A DNA stretch of 64,000 nt from NCBI GenBank assembly GCA_024233835.1, contig JACKPC010000003.1, positions 652,501-716,500 on the forward strand. The letters are read 5' to 3'. The notes under the pieces are model-generated. The model made no database searches. It was not told the DNA's origin and worked only from the letters and a program-made list of their open reading frames with translations. Origin of the DNA: Leptospiraceae bacterium. Lineage in GTDB: Bacteria > Spirochaetota > Leptospiria > Leptospirales > Leptospiraceae. Position numbers and translations under genes: made by a program. Shown here in pieces: positions 27,129 through 36,703 of the stretch; the first letter of the stretch is position 1, and each line of letters starts with the position of its first letter.

Positions 27129-30100
27129 ATGAAACAATATAAGAAGTTTATTAAGAATGTTTTGCCGGGCCTTATCCTGGCCGGCATTAGTTTTTTTATT
27201 TCGATTTTTGTAATTAGCTGTTCAAATAAATCTAAAAAACAGTTAGCTGATCCAAATTTATTTTCAGATGGTCTTTCCAAAGATGGAATTGCCCTGTTCA
27301 GTCTCTTAGATAATTATCCGGCTCTAAAAAGTGGAATAAAAAAACTTGAACCTATAGAATTTAATCAAAAGGTGAATGCTTCTTTAGAATTGGACAGAAA
27401 AGATATACCGGGAGCACTGAGATCTTTGAGTGAGCTATTAAAAAATGATCATTCGAATATTCGACCTACCTTATTTAAGGTAAATAAACTTTTAAACCGG
27501 CTCAGAACCGGAGACCCGGAAGCTTATAGTAATACTTTATCTTTTTTTGAAAAAATACGCAATTCTTCTTCGGATTTTATTGCACCACTTTTACCTGTAG
27601 ACTACACGCTTCTTCATTATCTTCGTTCCGATATAAAGTACATACAAACAGAGTATGAAATTAAGTTAGCCGAATCAGGTAAAACTTCATTAAGCTATGA
27701 AGAAGTAGAAAAGATACGGGAAGACAAATTAAAAGCAGCTATCTTAAAAATATCAAATACACTTAAAGGTACAGATGCTAAAGATCTTCTAACAGATGTG
27801 GAGGATATTCTAGATAAGTCCATTAACAAAAATGAGAACATAAAAGCAGGAATTGTAAAATTTTTGGAGGGATTTTTCGATTCAAGTCTTTTGAAAGATA
27901 GAGTAATTAAAGAAAAGCTAATAGGTGTAATTGAGGGGCTGGGTAATATGATGGCATCTAAAGCCGGTCTGGGTACGGGTTCAAAATCTCCTGAGACCGT
28001 ATTTAAAGAGCTGGTGATAAATGTAGAGAAATATTATACAGTCGGAGGTTCTGTTTATGATGCAGATAGTAATTATAATGAAACCGGATACTCAACTGAA
28101 ATTGCAACAATCTTAACTGATTTATATAAGAGAGTTAGAAATTTGATTCTTACGCCGAGTGGATATATCAAAGATTCCGGTAATTCAGTATTATCTCTTT
28201 TATCAGTATATTACAATAAATTGAATTTTACAGAGAGTATAAACTCTGTAGATAATAGCATTACTCAATTGATGAGTATCGACTTGAATGGAAAAGAAAG
28301 AGCTAGCGATACAAGCAGTGATTCTGTGTCTGCTATCGAAAGTTTAATGTTCATGTTAAGTCTGGCTGATATTTATGGTTATTACTGGAATAATGATCAG
28401 GAGAAAACCCAGATAACCGGTATGAGCGGAGGTATTATCAGTCTGGGTGATGCCACACATTCTCTGGGATCCAAAATTTCTTCTCCAAAACCTGCTAATG
28501 GGGATGATAGCATTACAAATTTAGGTTTAACAGCGGTTTTGAATACAAATTACACCGAGGCCTTAAATAATGGAAAAGTTAAGCGCGATGGAATTAATTA
28601 CCCAATATATTTAAATACTTCGGCTTTAAGTTTATTAGAAGGTGAGTCGAGGGGACGTTTAAGTTCAGCTTCAGATTCAGTATACACCAAAACTATTCCC
28701 TTCGTGCTAAGTCTCATTGCGGATACCCTGTATTCGGGTAAAGCACCTTACTTTAATAAAAACAAAAAAGATGCAGATGGGAATGTGTTAAATTCGGATG
28801 GAAGTATCTATAGAAATTCAGCCGGAAATGATTTAACTTATAAAAGTTCCTGGAGAACGGCTTCTTATAAAATTGAAGTAGAGAAGAAATCAAAAGGAAT
28901 CAAAAACTACGCAGGCTTAGATGGAACTGAGTCTACGAATATCGCAAACGGAACTTATTATAGCATTCAGGAAGTGAGCTTATCTGAAACTGACAGAGCT
29001 CTGGAAACCGATGAGGAGGCATTTTATAAAAATTTCCAATGGCTATTGTATCAAAAGAGAATGGTTCTGGTTATCCCGGTACATGTGGACGCTCTCGGAA
29101 ATGAAATTCGGGAAGCCGTTTATGCAACTGTAGTAGCAAATGGTTTGAAAGGTTTAATGAATGTAAAACCATATTGTACGGATACCTGCTCTGAAAAAGA
29201 TAGCGGTATCTGGCTTCAGGCAAAGCAGAGAATCAAAAGTGGATATGATACCAAAGGCGATTTGACTTATTTTTCTGATCTACCCGGAGATTCTGCTTTT
29301 TTAATACAGGTCTGGGGTTTTGGTATTGCAGGAGAAGTTTACGGATTTACAGATAGCACTATTTATCAGCAGGTATTTCGTTTACTCTTTGCTAAATTTA
29401 ATGAACCCTCTCGATTCTACGGACCGATTCCGGCTCCGATTAAGTGGAACTTTAATGTGATGGAGAAGCTGGGCTTTATTAGCAGCCTTGAAGTTACTCC
29501 TGCACTGGTGAAGGATAATTGGGAGAAGAGAAATCAACTACTACCTTTAGTAGTAGCATTAGCCAAAGCATTAATGGAGCAAACAGATGTAGCTTCCGGA
29601 AAAAATGCGTTTTCTCTTTTAACAGAACTGGCAGCCGTTTTAAGCAGGCCCTATATGAATCGAATCAATGATCCGGTAGCTCTAAATGATACAACGAATC
29701 CTCAGGCCATCTCGATTGTATCTTTAAAAATACGAGGAGGAGCAGGGGCCTTTGGAATTCGAAGTGCACAGATGCCTACAGCAGATCTTTATTACCCCGA
29801 CAAAGAAATCAGGGGATTTTTTTCTGTTCTAATTGAAAATCAGTTACGTTATCAGGATGGATTATTCAGCCTTGTTGGAAAAGGAAGCACTTTAAGTTCT
29901 TTAAGTGGTCTGCTGTTTGAGCTTGGAAAAAGCAGCAGAGATACAATGAGGAAAAACTTCGTGGAAGGTTTACAAATGATAGTTAATGAACTTCGTCTTG
30001 AATCAGAGGTAACAGATAACAGCAAACAATTTAATATAGAAGCCTCAATCAAAAGACTCAGGGATAGAGTGGCTGCCTATCCTGATTCGAGACCGGTAAC

Positions 30101-30704
30101 AAATTTGAATGATCCTTCCTGGGATATATTCGATGATCTGGTTGGTTTTATGAAGGATTATTTGTCGACTGCTTCAGCATTCCGATATACGGATAATTTA
30201 AGTCAGATATTGGATGTGCTTATCGATGCTCAACCTACAAAAGTAGAGCTAAATTCTATGCTATCTATTTTAGGTGCCATGCTTCTGGATCCTCAGACGA
30301 AAACACAGGATTATCTTATTCGAAGTCTTCTCCATGAGGATCTACCTTCTATGTTACCCTATCTGGCTCCGGGAGGAAAATATTTTGTAGGAGTTGCAGA
30401 GTCCTTGAGTAAACCCGGATATTTTTTAAGCTACTTTAATAAAACGGTTAGGAGTGATTACTCTATCAATGCACTTATCTGGGATCTGGAACGTTTTTGT
30501 GTTTCAGCAGAAGTGCAAATGGCAACAAAAGATAAGAAAGATTTATTTTATAGTACGGCAGTCTTACTTGAGCAATTTGGTGGCTTAGTCGAAAACGGAA
30601 GAAAAGCTTCCTATCCGGATGCCTATTTTTCAGATCAGTGGAATAGTGCTGAGAAGTATAACTCTTATTTTGATAGGCTTAACTTCATCCTGAGTGTAAA
30701 ATAA
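27129..30704 (+). CDS. Giant lipoprotein 3, helical, unknown function
   Basis: A 1191-residue lipoprotein with the signal ending in VISC (C31). Unlike the two preceding proteins it is mainly helical in its first 400 residues and shows no shared motif with them that I could find. A serine/asparagine-rich central part and a long helical C-terminal region follow. No domain is recognised. AGTGAGGAAACTCC precedes the ATG. It follows the terminator after giant lipoprotein 2 and is nine bases from the exonuclease III gene. Co-location suggests it works with the two paralogues at the cell envelope, but nothing in the sequence proves this. Confidence 0.65.
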   Translation: MKQYKKFIKNVLPGLILAGISFFISIFVISCSNKSKKQLADPNLFSDGLSKDGIALFSLLDNYPALKSGIKKLEPIEFNQKVNASLELDRKDIPGALRSLSELLKNDHSNIRPTLFKVNKLLNRLRTGDPEAYSNTLSFFEKIRNSSSDFIAPLLPVDYTLLHYLRSDIKYIQTEYEIKLAESGKTSLSYEEVEKIREDKLKAAILKISNTLKGTDAKDLLTDVEDILDKSINKNENIKAGIVKFLEGFFDSSLLKDRVIKEKLIGVIEGLGNMMASKAGLGTGSKSPETVFKELVINVEKYYTVGGSVYDADSNYNETGYSTEIATILTDLYKRVRNLILTPSGYIKDSGNSVLSLLSVYYNKLNFTESINSVDNSITQLMSIDLNGKERASDTSSDSVSAIESLMFMLSLADIYGYYWNNDQEKTQITGMSGGIISLGDATHSLGSKISSPKPANGDDSITNLGLTAVLNTNYTEALNNGKVKRDGINYPIYLNTSALSLLEGESRGRLSSASDSVYTKTIPFVLSLIADTLYSGKAPYFNKNKKDADGNVLNSDGSIYRNSAGNDLTYKSSWRTASYKIEVEKKSKGIKNYAGLDGTESTNIANGTYYSIQEVSLSETDRALETDEEAFYKNFQWLLYQKRMVLVIPVHVDALGNEIREAVYATVVANGLKGLMNVKPYCTDTCSEKDSGIWLQAKQRIKSGYDTKGDLTYFSDLPGDSAFLIQVWGFGIAGEVYGFTDSTIYQQVFRLLFAKFNEPSRFYGPIPAPIKWNFNVMEKLGFISSLEVTPALVKDNWEKRNQLLPLVVALAKALMEQTDVASGKNAFSLLTELAAVLSRPYMNRINDPVALNDTTNPQAISIVSLKIRGGAGAFGIRSAQMPTADLYYPDKEIRGFFSVLIENQLRYQDGLFSLVGKGSTLSSLSGLLFELGKSSRDTMRKNFVEGLQMIVNELRLESEVTDNSKQFNIEASIKRLRDRVAAYPDSRPVTNLNDPSWDIFDDLVGFMKDYLSTASAFRYTDNLSQILDVLIDAQPTKVELNSMLSILGAMLLDPQTKTQDYLIRSLLHEDLPSMLPYLAPGGKYFVGVAESLSKPGYFLSYFNKTVRSDYSINALIWDLERFCVSAEVQMATKDKKDLFYSTAVLLEQFGGLVENGRKASYPDAYFSDQWNSAEKYNSYFDRLNFILSVK

Positions 30705-30712
30705 AAAGAAGT

Positions 30713-31480
30713 ATGAAATTTTATTGTTTAAATTGTAATGGTCTACGTTCAGCTACCAGTAAGGGACTTCTGGAATCTATTCAGAAAGAAAATCCGGATA
30801 TTATTGCTTTTCAAGAAATCAAAGCTTTACAGGCAGATATTGACTTGAAACCCTGGGAAGATTTGGGATATATTCCACATTTTTTTAGTGCAGAAAAGAA
30901 GGGTTATAGTGGAACCGCAATTTTCAGTCGCATAAAACCCAAAAAAGTGGAAATTGGAATGCAACATGAACTTTATGATAAAGAAGGAAGAAACATTCTT
31001 CTTGCGTTCAAAAACTTTGCTTTTGTGAATACCTATTTTCCATCCGGGACAACAGGAGATATTCGACAGGAAATTAAAATGCAGTTTTTGGAAGATTTCC
31101 TGATAAAAAAAGAGTCCTGGGAAAAAGAATATAAGAAACTGATTCTATGCGGAGATGTGAATATATGTCATACGGAAATAGATATTCATAATCCAAAATC
31201 TAACCAGAAAACCAGTGGTTTTTTACCGGAAGAAAGAGAATGGGTAAGTAAGTATTTATCGACGGGTTTAATTGATACTTTTCGGTTCCTTCATCCAGGG
31301 AAAACAGATCGATACTCCTGGTGGTCATATAGGGCAGGTGCAAGGCAAAAGAATAAGGGTTGGAGAATCGATTACTTCTTTATTACGAATAATTTAAAAA
31401 GTAAATTAATTTATTCTGATATACTTCAGGATGTAATTCTTTCTGATCATGCTCCTTTAGTTTTAGAAATGGATTTATAA
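30713..31480 (+). CDS. xth: Exodeoxyribonuclease III / AP endonuclease
   Basis: A 255-residue exonuclease III-family enzyme that cleaves DNA at abasic sites and degrades 3' ends. Motifs: LNCNGLRSA at the N-terminus, the metal-binding E35 in AFQEIKA, the GYSGTAIFSR loop, GDVNICHTEID, WWSYRAGARQKNKGWRIDYF and the C-terminal catalytic SDHAPL. All expected catalytic residues are present. It follows giant lipoprotein 3 by only eight bases and may share its transcript, though it is functionally unrelated. A dispersed hairpin repeat lies just after the stop. Confidence 0.93.
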   Translation: MKFYCLNCNGLRSATSKGLLESIQKENPDIIAFQEIKALQADIDLKPWEDLGYIPHFFSAEKKGYSGTAIFSRIKPKKVEIGMQHELYDKEGRNILLAFKNFAFVNTYFPSGTTGDIRQEIKMQFLEDFLIKKESWEKEYKKLILCGDVNICHTEIDIHNPKSNQKTSGFLPEEREWVSKYLSTGLIDTFRFLHPGKTDRYSWWSYRAGARQKNKGWRIDYFFITNNLKSKLIYSDILQDVILSDHAPLVLEMDL

Positions 31481-31501
31481 AATTGTATCTTTTTACTGAA
31501 A

Positions 31502-31529
31502 GTAAGCAAGCCATTGGTGGCTCGCTTAC
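31502..31529 (+). repeat. Dispersed hairpin repeat, copy 3
   Basis: GTAAGCAAGCCA (31502-31513) pairs with TGGCTCGCTTAC (31518-31529) around a TTGG loop with one mismatch. A tail with TATAAAAACT and GATTTTTT follows, like copies 1 and 2. It is 21 bases after the exonuclease III stop and can act as its terminator. Confidence 0.8.
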
Positions 31530-31564
31530 CTATAAAAACTTTCGATTTTTTCCTTAGGATATAC

Positions 31565-33391
31565 TTAATATTTATATCTCATTTTTTGAATTTCTTCAAA
31601 CTCCTGTTTGAGTTTTTCTTTCTTTTCTGAGCCGGGCAGTTGGATTTTCAAGTTTTTATCAAATTCCAGGCGATAGGAATATTCAAGGTTTTTAGCCTTA
31701 GCCCCGGATGAATTAGCCGGTATTGAAATTTCCCAGCGTAGAATTCCCTTTGTTTTTTCCGTTTTTTGATAGAGCTCATCTTTACTTAACTCATTACCTT
31801 TTAAGTCCAGAGAAATCCTAAGATTATCTTTTTTCTCATCAAGAGGGATACGGTCGAGAATCCTAACCGGAATTTCTGTGCTATGAAAGTTCTCTATAGA
31901 GATTGAAATATTAAAACTTAGTTCTTTATTTCCTCCCATAACTCGTTCTTTCTTTTCCACCAGTTCTCTTTTGGCCCTGAGTTGAGAATCGATACCAAAT
32001 CCCATTACAAACGATTGCCCTCTTGCAATAACAGGTAATTCAGCTTTTCCTACAAAGCTATCATCGAGATACACACTGACAGGTCCCTTTAGTAAAACTT
32101 CAATGGCATTATTTTGTATTTCTGCTTCTCTGTAAACATAAGCAGTTAAAATTGGGGTACTTACCATGTATAATTTGGATGGAAGTTCAGCCCGATTGAC
32201 ACGAATCAGTTGTTGCTGTTTTTTACTATCGAGTGATACTTTTCCATCCAGTTCAAATTGGACGGAAGGAGCAAAGGCTGTTTCAGAGTCTTTTTTTAAT
32301 ATGTTAATATCCTCATCATTGGCGATAAGTTCCAGACCCTGGTATTCATTGGCTGCTGAGTTCATGTCCCAGCTATATTCCTGACTTTCTTTCCAGTTTT
32401 TGGATTCAAGTTGTTTTTGATAAGCCTGGCTTAACTTGTTACTGATGGCTCTCGTCTGCACTGTAATATCATTGGGAGCTCCCATGCTTGCGGCAGAGCT
32501 ACCACTGGACAGTTCAACCCGGAAAGGAGAAATACCCGGAGACATAGCACTTAAAGCGGGTGAAGCATTGGAAAGGGTTAAGGAAATATCATTCCAATTT
32601 TCGCCGCTTATCTGATGTACATTTGCATTAAACTCTACAACGACATTCTTTGAATCTTTTTTTGCATGAAAGTTATAAACCGGATCCCAGCCGGCATTAT
32701 TAACGAGATAGTTTAAGTATATTACAGAATTCCCTTTTGTTTTTTTATCAATAAAAATAAGAGCTTCCTTGGTTTGCAGGTTATTAGAAGCTAATTTGCT
32801 TCTTTGTCTGGAGATTTGATTCTTTTCCTGATAGTATTTAGATCGTTCTTTTTCTAAATCTAATTTTTCAAGTGCTAATTCTTTTTGTTGCTCAAATTGA
32901 AAAAGAGTAAGTTCTTTCATGGTACGAGGTTCGAGTTTTCCTGTATTCAAATCTTCCTTTGTTTTTTGAATGGAAAAATCTCCCTGCTTAATAAGAAAAT
33001 TATTCTTTGCATGGTTTACAGATAGAAGGAGATTTACACGCTTTATTTCTTCAGAGAGCTTATTGATCTTATCGTCTAAGACACGAATCTCTTCTTCCGG
33101 ATCTTCTTTTACTTCCTGTGTCTTTAATCTAACTGCCCGAATTTCCATATTTTCTCCTTCTGCAAATAGACTGGAAGGAATGATTTGGGAAGGAAGTTTT
33201 TTAACAAGGATTTCCTGACTGCCTTCATTCAGGTTTAATTCTAATTTCCGGGTTACAAGGGCCTGCTTTCTATAGAGGGTGACTTTATCTATTTTTCCTT
33301 CTTCCTGTACTATACCCTGTGAAAAGGTTGAACTAAAAAAGCTGAATAAACCCAGTACGAAAGGTAAGCTTACTTTTGAATATGCCAGCAT
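31565..33391 (-). CDS. MuiA-type DUF4139/DUF4140 exported protein
   Basis: The 608-residue protein begins with a signal peptide (VSLPFVLGLFSFFSSTFSQG). The N-terminal DUF4140 region (KVTLYRKQALVTRKLELNLNEGSQEI) and a coiled coil of about 100 residues precede the DUF4139 region (YLNYLVNNAGWDPVYNFHA ... LTLSNASPALS). This architecture defines the mucoidy inhibitor A family, whose biochemical function is unknown; bacterial members affect exopolysaccharide. An AAGGAG lies before the ATG. It stands alone between the xth gene (convergent) and the SpoIIE receptor gene upstream. Confidence 0.82.
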   Translation of the reverse strand: MLAYSKVSLPFVLGLFSFFSSTFSQGIVQEEGKIDKVTLYRKQALVTRKLELNLNEGSQEILVKKLPSQIIPSSLFAEGENMEIRAVRLKTQEVKEDPEEEIRVLDDKINKLSEEIKRVNLLLSVNHAKNNFLIKQGDFSIQKTKEDLNTGKLEPRTMKELTLFQFEQQKELALEKLDLEKERSKYYQEKNQISRQRSKLASNNLQTKEALIFIDKKTKGNSVIYLNYLVNNAGWDPVYNFHAKKDSKNVVVEFNANVHQISGENWNDISLTLSNASPALSAMSPGISPFRVELSSGSSAASMGAPNDITVQTRAISNKLSQAYQKQLESKNWKESQEYSWDMNSAANEYQGLELIANDEDINILKKDSETAFAPSVQFELDGKVSLDSKKQQQLIRVNRAELPSKLYMVSTPILTAYVYREAEIQNNAIEVLLKGPVSVYLDDSFVGKAELPVIARGQSFVMGFGIDSQLRAKRELVEKKERVMGGNKELSFNISISIENFHSTEIPVRILDRIPLDEKKDNLRISLDLKGNELSKDELYQKTEKTKGILRWEISIPANSSGAKAKNLEYSYRLEFDKNLKIQLPGSEKKEKLKQEFEEIQKMRYKY

Positions 33392-33468
33392 ATTCTACTC
33401 CTTTTTCTTTACTTTAAACCAAGAAAATTTAATTTTTAAAATCGGTCAATGAAAACCCGGAAGGAGTT

Positions 33469-36400
33469 CTAAGTCTTCTGGAGATTCTTGTTTCCTGAAC
33501 TTTCCGAAATTAGGATCTCTTGAATTCGTTTTGCTTTCAGATTATTGGAGTCAATAGTGAAAATTTTATTCAGAGTTTTCTTTGCCTTATCATAATTCCT
33601 GGTGTAGGTATATAAATCAGCTAGATGAACCAGGTTCCGGAGATTAGAAGGTTCCCTTAATTTTACTCTTTCTGCAATTTCTATGGCTTCAGAGAATTCA
33701 TGGTTTAATTTAAGGCTATAGGAAGTCTGAATCATGAGAGGAGTATCTACCGGATTATTTTGAATGTACTCTCGACTGGTTTCAGCTGCTTTAGGAAAAT
33801 TATGTAGCTTAAGATAGAGCTTTGTAAGAGCTCTCCCTATGATCGGATGCTTATTTGTTTGAATATATCCATATTCTAAAGTACTTAAAGCCTTATCATC
33901 CATTTTATTTCGAATTTCATTCCGAGCTTTTCGGATAAATTCCAGTGCTTTTTGTTTGGTTTCCAGATCTTCTTCTAAAAGAGGATATTGTATGGAAAGT
34001 AAAGAGAAATCATCAATAAGTTCATATTTTTCTGTTATGGCTTTAAAAATATCATTCAAATCTCCATTAGATTCTTCTACATGTTTTAGGAAATAGGTTT
34101 CGTCTTCATTGATAATCCTTGTATTTTCAGCATTAGAAATGAGCAGATCATCTTTACCATCCGAACCCATAATGAGCATATCACCGGGCATCATTTGAAA
34201 AGTAGAGACGAATAAAGAGTTACTCATTCCGGAAGTTCCTAATTTTCTAAAATATAGTTCGTGTTCTATAAAATCAGCTTTTCCATCCCTATAGAGAATC
34301 AGCCAGGGATGCTCAGCATTTATATAATATACTAAACCTGTATCTTCCTCTACAAGACCGAAGATAAGAGAGATAAGCATAGATCCGTCAAAACTTTCGA
34401 AAATTTTATGCATTTCTTTAAAAGCAGCTTTTATCCAGATTTCAGGATAAACTTCGGACTGTTCTTTGTATGTTGCTGTTCGTTGTAGAATGGATTGGAA
34501 AACAGCACCCAACACCAGTACACCTCCGGCTCCCTGCATGGACTTTCCCATGGCATCAGCATTTAAAAAAGCTGTGTACCATTTTCCTTTTAGTTTGAGG
34601 TCGTGTGCAATGCAAATGTCCCCACCAATTTCATGTTTACGTTTTCGGAATTGAAACTCTTTTTTCTGTTTCACAAAAAAATCAATTAAAATTTTTCTCT
34701 GACTAATTTCTCTATTTATACTTAAGGGACTTAGTAATAATGTGGTTAAGAAATAATCACCATCTTGCTGTTCTTTTAAGTTTTCAATTTCTCGGTAGGA
34801 TACCAATAACTCTTTCGTTCTTTCCTCGACTTTATCTTCCAGACTCAAGGAATATTCTTCAAGTTTGGCTTTTCCTTCTCGAATAGAAGTAACCATTTTA
34901 TTAAAAGAACTGGCTAAAAAACCAATTTCATCCTGCACATATACCGGAACACTTGTATTCAAGTTTCCTTCCTGAACCTGTTTCAAACCTCCCAAAACGG
35001 CATTTAAAGGCTTAACTAAGGAGCCGGACAGAAAAATAGGAGTCCCGAAAACAGCTATGATAATGGAAATTAGAAATACATAAAAGATCTCTTTTGCAAT
35101 ATTGTGTATAAAGGTGCGATAATGTAAATAGGAATAACCCAATTCATAAATGTATCCGGGTTTATCAGGAAAGTAAACGTGGTAACGAACATAAGCGTTT
35201 TGAGAGGTCTTAATATATTTTCTTGCTTTGAGAGGTTTTATATCCTGTAGGTAAAAGAGGATTTCAGTTTTTAACTCCTCTTTTTCTTTTAAACTTTTCT
35301 CAAGTTGAGACTGAAGGACTTTTAGGATGGGTTCGATTTCTTTTGGTGATTTCTCTATAAGATGAATTAATTCAGTTCTGAAATTATCACTTTTTAAATC
35401 ATAAACATGGCTTTGTAGGGAAAAAATAGCTCTCTGGAAATTATGAAAAAATTCAGAGACGTAAAGGTTTTTATAGTTTTCCACATTTCTATTATTTAAA
35501 AGGAGTTGAATATATGAATGAGTATATTCAAAGCCTCCCTTAGAAATCATTTCCTTAATATCTTTATCCGAGATTTCTGAAACTCTCTTTTGTGAGAATT
35601 TGGCTAAGAAATAGGAATTTTGAAGTTCTATCAATTCTTTTTCTATTACTTTCTCTCCATTTTTGTTGTAGAGGTAGTTTAAGTCGGTTTGATCTATTTT
35701 ATATTCAACAACATAACTAAGATCTTCAGGATACATTTTTTGAAAAATGATAGAAGCAGCTTGATCCGTTTGTTTACTATCATATTGTTTTTCAGCAAAA
35801 TTCATGATAATGTAACTATAAAAATTAAAGATCATAATCAGGATCAAAAAACTGATGCTTGTGATTTTGAACATGAAACTGGTTTTATCACGGGTTCGGT
35901 TAATGTAGGAAATCAGGATAATGAATATTCCCAGCATAACAAAAAGTACATAAAATGTAAAAAAGAATTGTCGACTCACAAGACCAAGACGATTTAGAAC
36001 ATTTAAAACTGCACTGGGAACTCCTTCTATGAAAACTCCTAAAATGATAAAGCCCGCGTAGTATTTATCCTGAGCCGGAGCTTTAATAAATCGCCAGATT
36101 GTAATTGCTAAAGTATAAAAAACAAAGTATAAAACTGCAAAACCATAGATTTTAATAGCTACCGGCATATCGAAATCAAAAAAATGCCCATCAAATTTAT
36201 ACACGACTTTTGCTTTCAGAGAACTAATAATGATGACTATTGAAACCAGTATGGCTGAGGAAAAATTAATAGAAACTGTAATTTTTTGAAAGCGAGAGGA
36301 AACCTCTGTTGGAAAGTTTAGAAGAAAATAGCTTTGTAAAGGGTAGAAAAAGAGGATGGGTATTAAGGCGAGGATCCTGACTGTCATATAGGGTTCATAA

Positions 36401-36588
36401 AAGCTCTGGGAAACCATATAAGCATAGTAAGTGATACTTCCGGCGAAAATATTCCAGGCAAGAAATTTGGTGGGTTTCGACTTTTGCTTGAGTAAAAAAA
36501 TAAAGATAACAGCGAAAGTCCAGCTTATCATGCCTCCTAAAAGGCTTAAGCCATAAAAATTCAAATAAAAATGCTCAAATAGATTCAA
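33469..36588 (-). CDS. Membrane receptor with HAMP, SpoIIE/PP2C phosphatase and TPR
   Basis: The start is TTG, supported by AAGGAG eight bases upstream; the product has 1039 residues. Seven hydrophobic segments fill about residues 10-260, followed by an extracytoplasmic helical stretch, another membrane helix near 490-510, and a HAMP domain (SLVKPLNAVLGGLKQVQEGNL). A coiled coil leads into a SpoIIE-type PP2C phosphatase (GGDICIAHD near 652; NADAMGKSMQGAG; the metal-site segment MGSDGKDD near 809). The C-terminal 140 residues are TPR-like helices. Such proteins dephosphorylate anti-sigma-factor antagonists in partner-switching systems; no anti-sigma or antagonist gene is adjacent. The signal sensed is unknown. 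Confidence 0.82.
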   Translation of the reverse strand: MNLFEHFYLNFYGLSLLGGMISWTFAVIFIFLLKQKSKPTKFLAWNIFAGSITYYAYMVSQSFYEPYMTVRILALIPILFFYPLQSYFLLNFPTEVSSRFQKITVSINFSSAILVSIVIIISSLKAKVVYKFDGHFFDFDMPVAIKIYGFAVLYFVFYTLAITIWRFIKAPAQDKYYAGFIILGVFIEGVPSAVLNVLNRLGLVSRQFFFTFYVLFVMLGIFIILISYINRTRDKTSFMFKITSISFLILIMIFNFYSYIIMNFAEKQYDSKQTDQAASIIFQKMYPEDLSYVVEYKIDQTDLNYLYNKNGEKVIEKELIELQNSYFLAKFSQKRVSEISDKDIKEMISKGGFEYTHSYIQLLLNNRNVENYKNLYVSEFFHNFQRAIFSLQSHVYDLKSDNFRTELIHLIEKSPKEIEPILKVLQSQLEKSLKEKEELKTEILFYLQDIKPLKARKYIKTSQNAYVRYHVYFPDKPGYIYELGYSYLHYRTFIHNIAKEIFYVFLISIIIAVFGTPIFLSGSLVKPLNAVLGGLKQVQEGNLNTSVPVYVQDEIGFLASSFNKMVTSIREGKAKLEEYSLSLEDKVEERTKELLVSYREIENLKEQQDGDYFLTTLLLSPLSINREISQRKILIDFFVKQKKEFQFRKRKHEIGGDICIAHDLKLKGKWYTAFLNADAMGKSMQGAGGVLVLGAVFQSILQRTATYKEQSEVYPEIWIKAAFKEMHKIFESFDGSMLISLIFGLVEEDTGLVYYINAEHPWLILYRDGKADFIEHELYFRKLGTSGMSNSLFVSTFQMMPGDMLIMGSDGKDDLLISNAENTRIINEDETYFLKHVEESNGDLNDIFKAITEKYELIDDFSLLSIQYPLLEEDLETKQKALEFIRKARNEIRNKMDDKALSTLEYGYIQTNKHPIIGRALTKLYLKLHNFPKAAETSREYIQNNPVDTPLMIQTSYSLKLNHEFSEAIEIAERVKLREPSNLRNLVHLADLYTYTRNYDKAKKTLNKIFTIDSNNLKAKRIQEILISESSGNKNLQKT

Positions 36589-36668
36589 TGCAAAACTCCT
36601 TTTATTAGAGAGGTATCAAACGGAAAATAAATTTATGAGGAATCCCTAAAAAAGCAATCAGAAAATTA

Positions 36669-36698
36669 TTGACAAAGTTGTTATTTTATTTTCAATAC
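36669..36698 (+). promoter_or_regulatory. Possible promoter of the thioredoxin-like gene
   Basis: A perfect TTGACA (36669-36674) is followed at 18 bases by CAATAC (36693-36698), a poor -10. Transcription would begin close to the ATG at 36704, and no Shine-Dalgarno sequence is present, so a leaderless mRNA is possible. Confidence 0.3.
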
Positions 36699-36703
36699 CT
36701 TTT

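Noticed and set aside
27068..27280. Minus-strand frame across the terminator and start of giant lipoprotein 3
   Set aside because: It overlaps the signal peptide coding region and the terminator; no support for expression.
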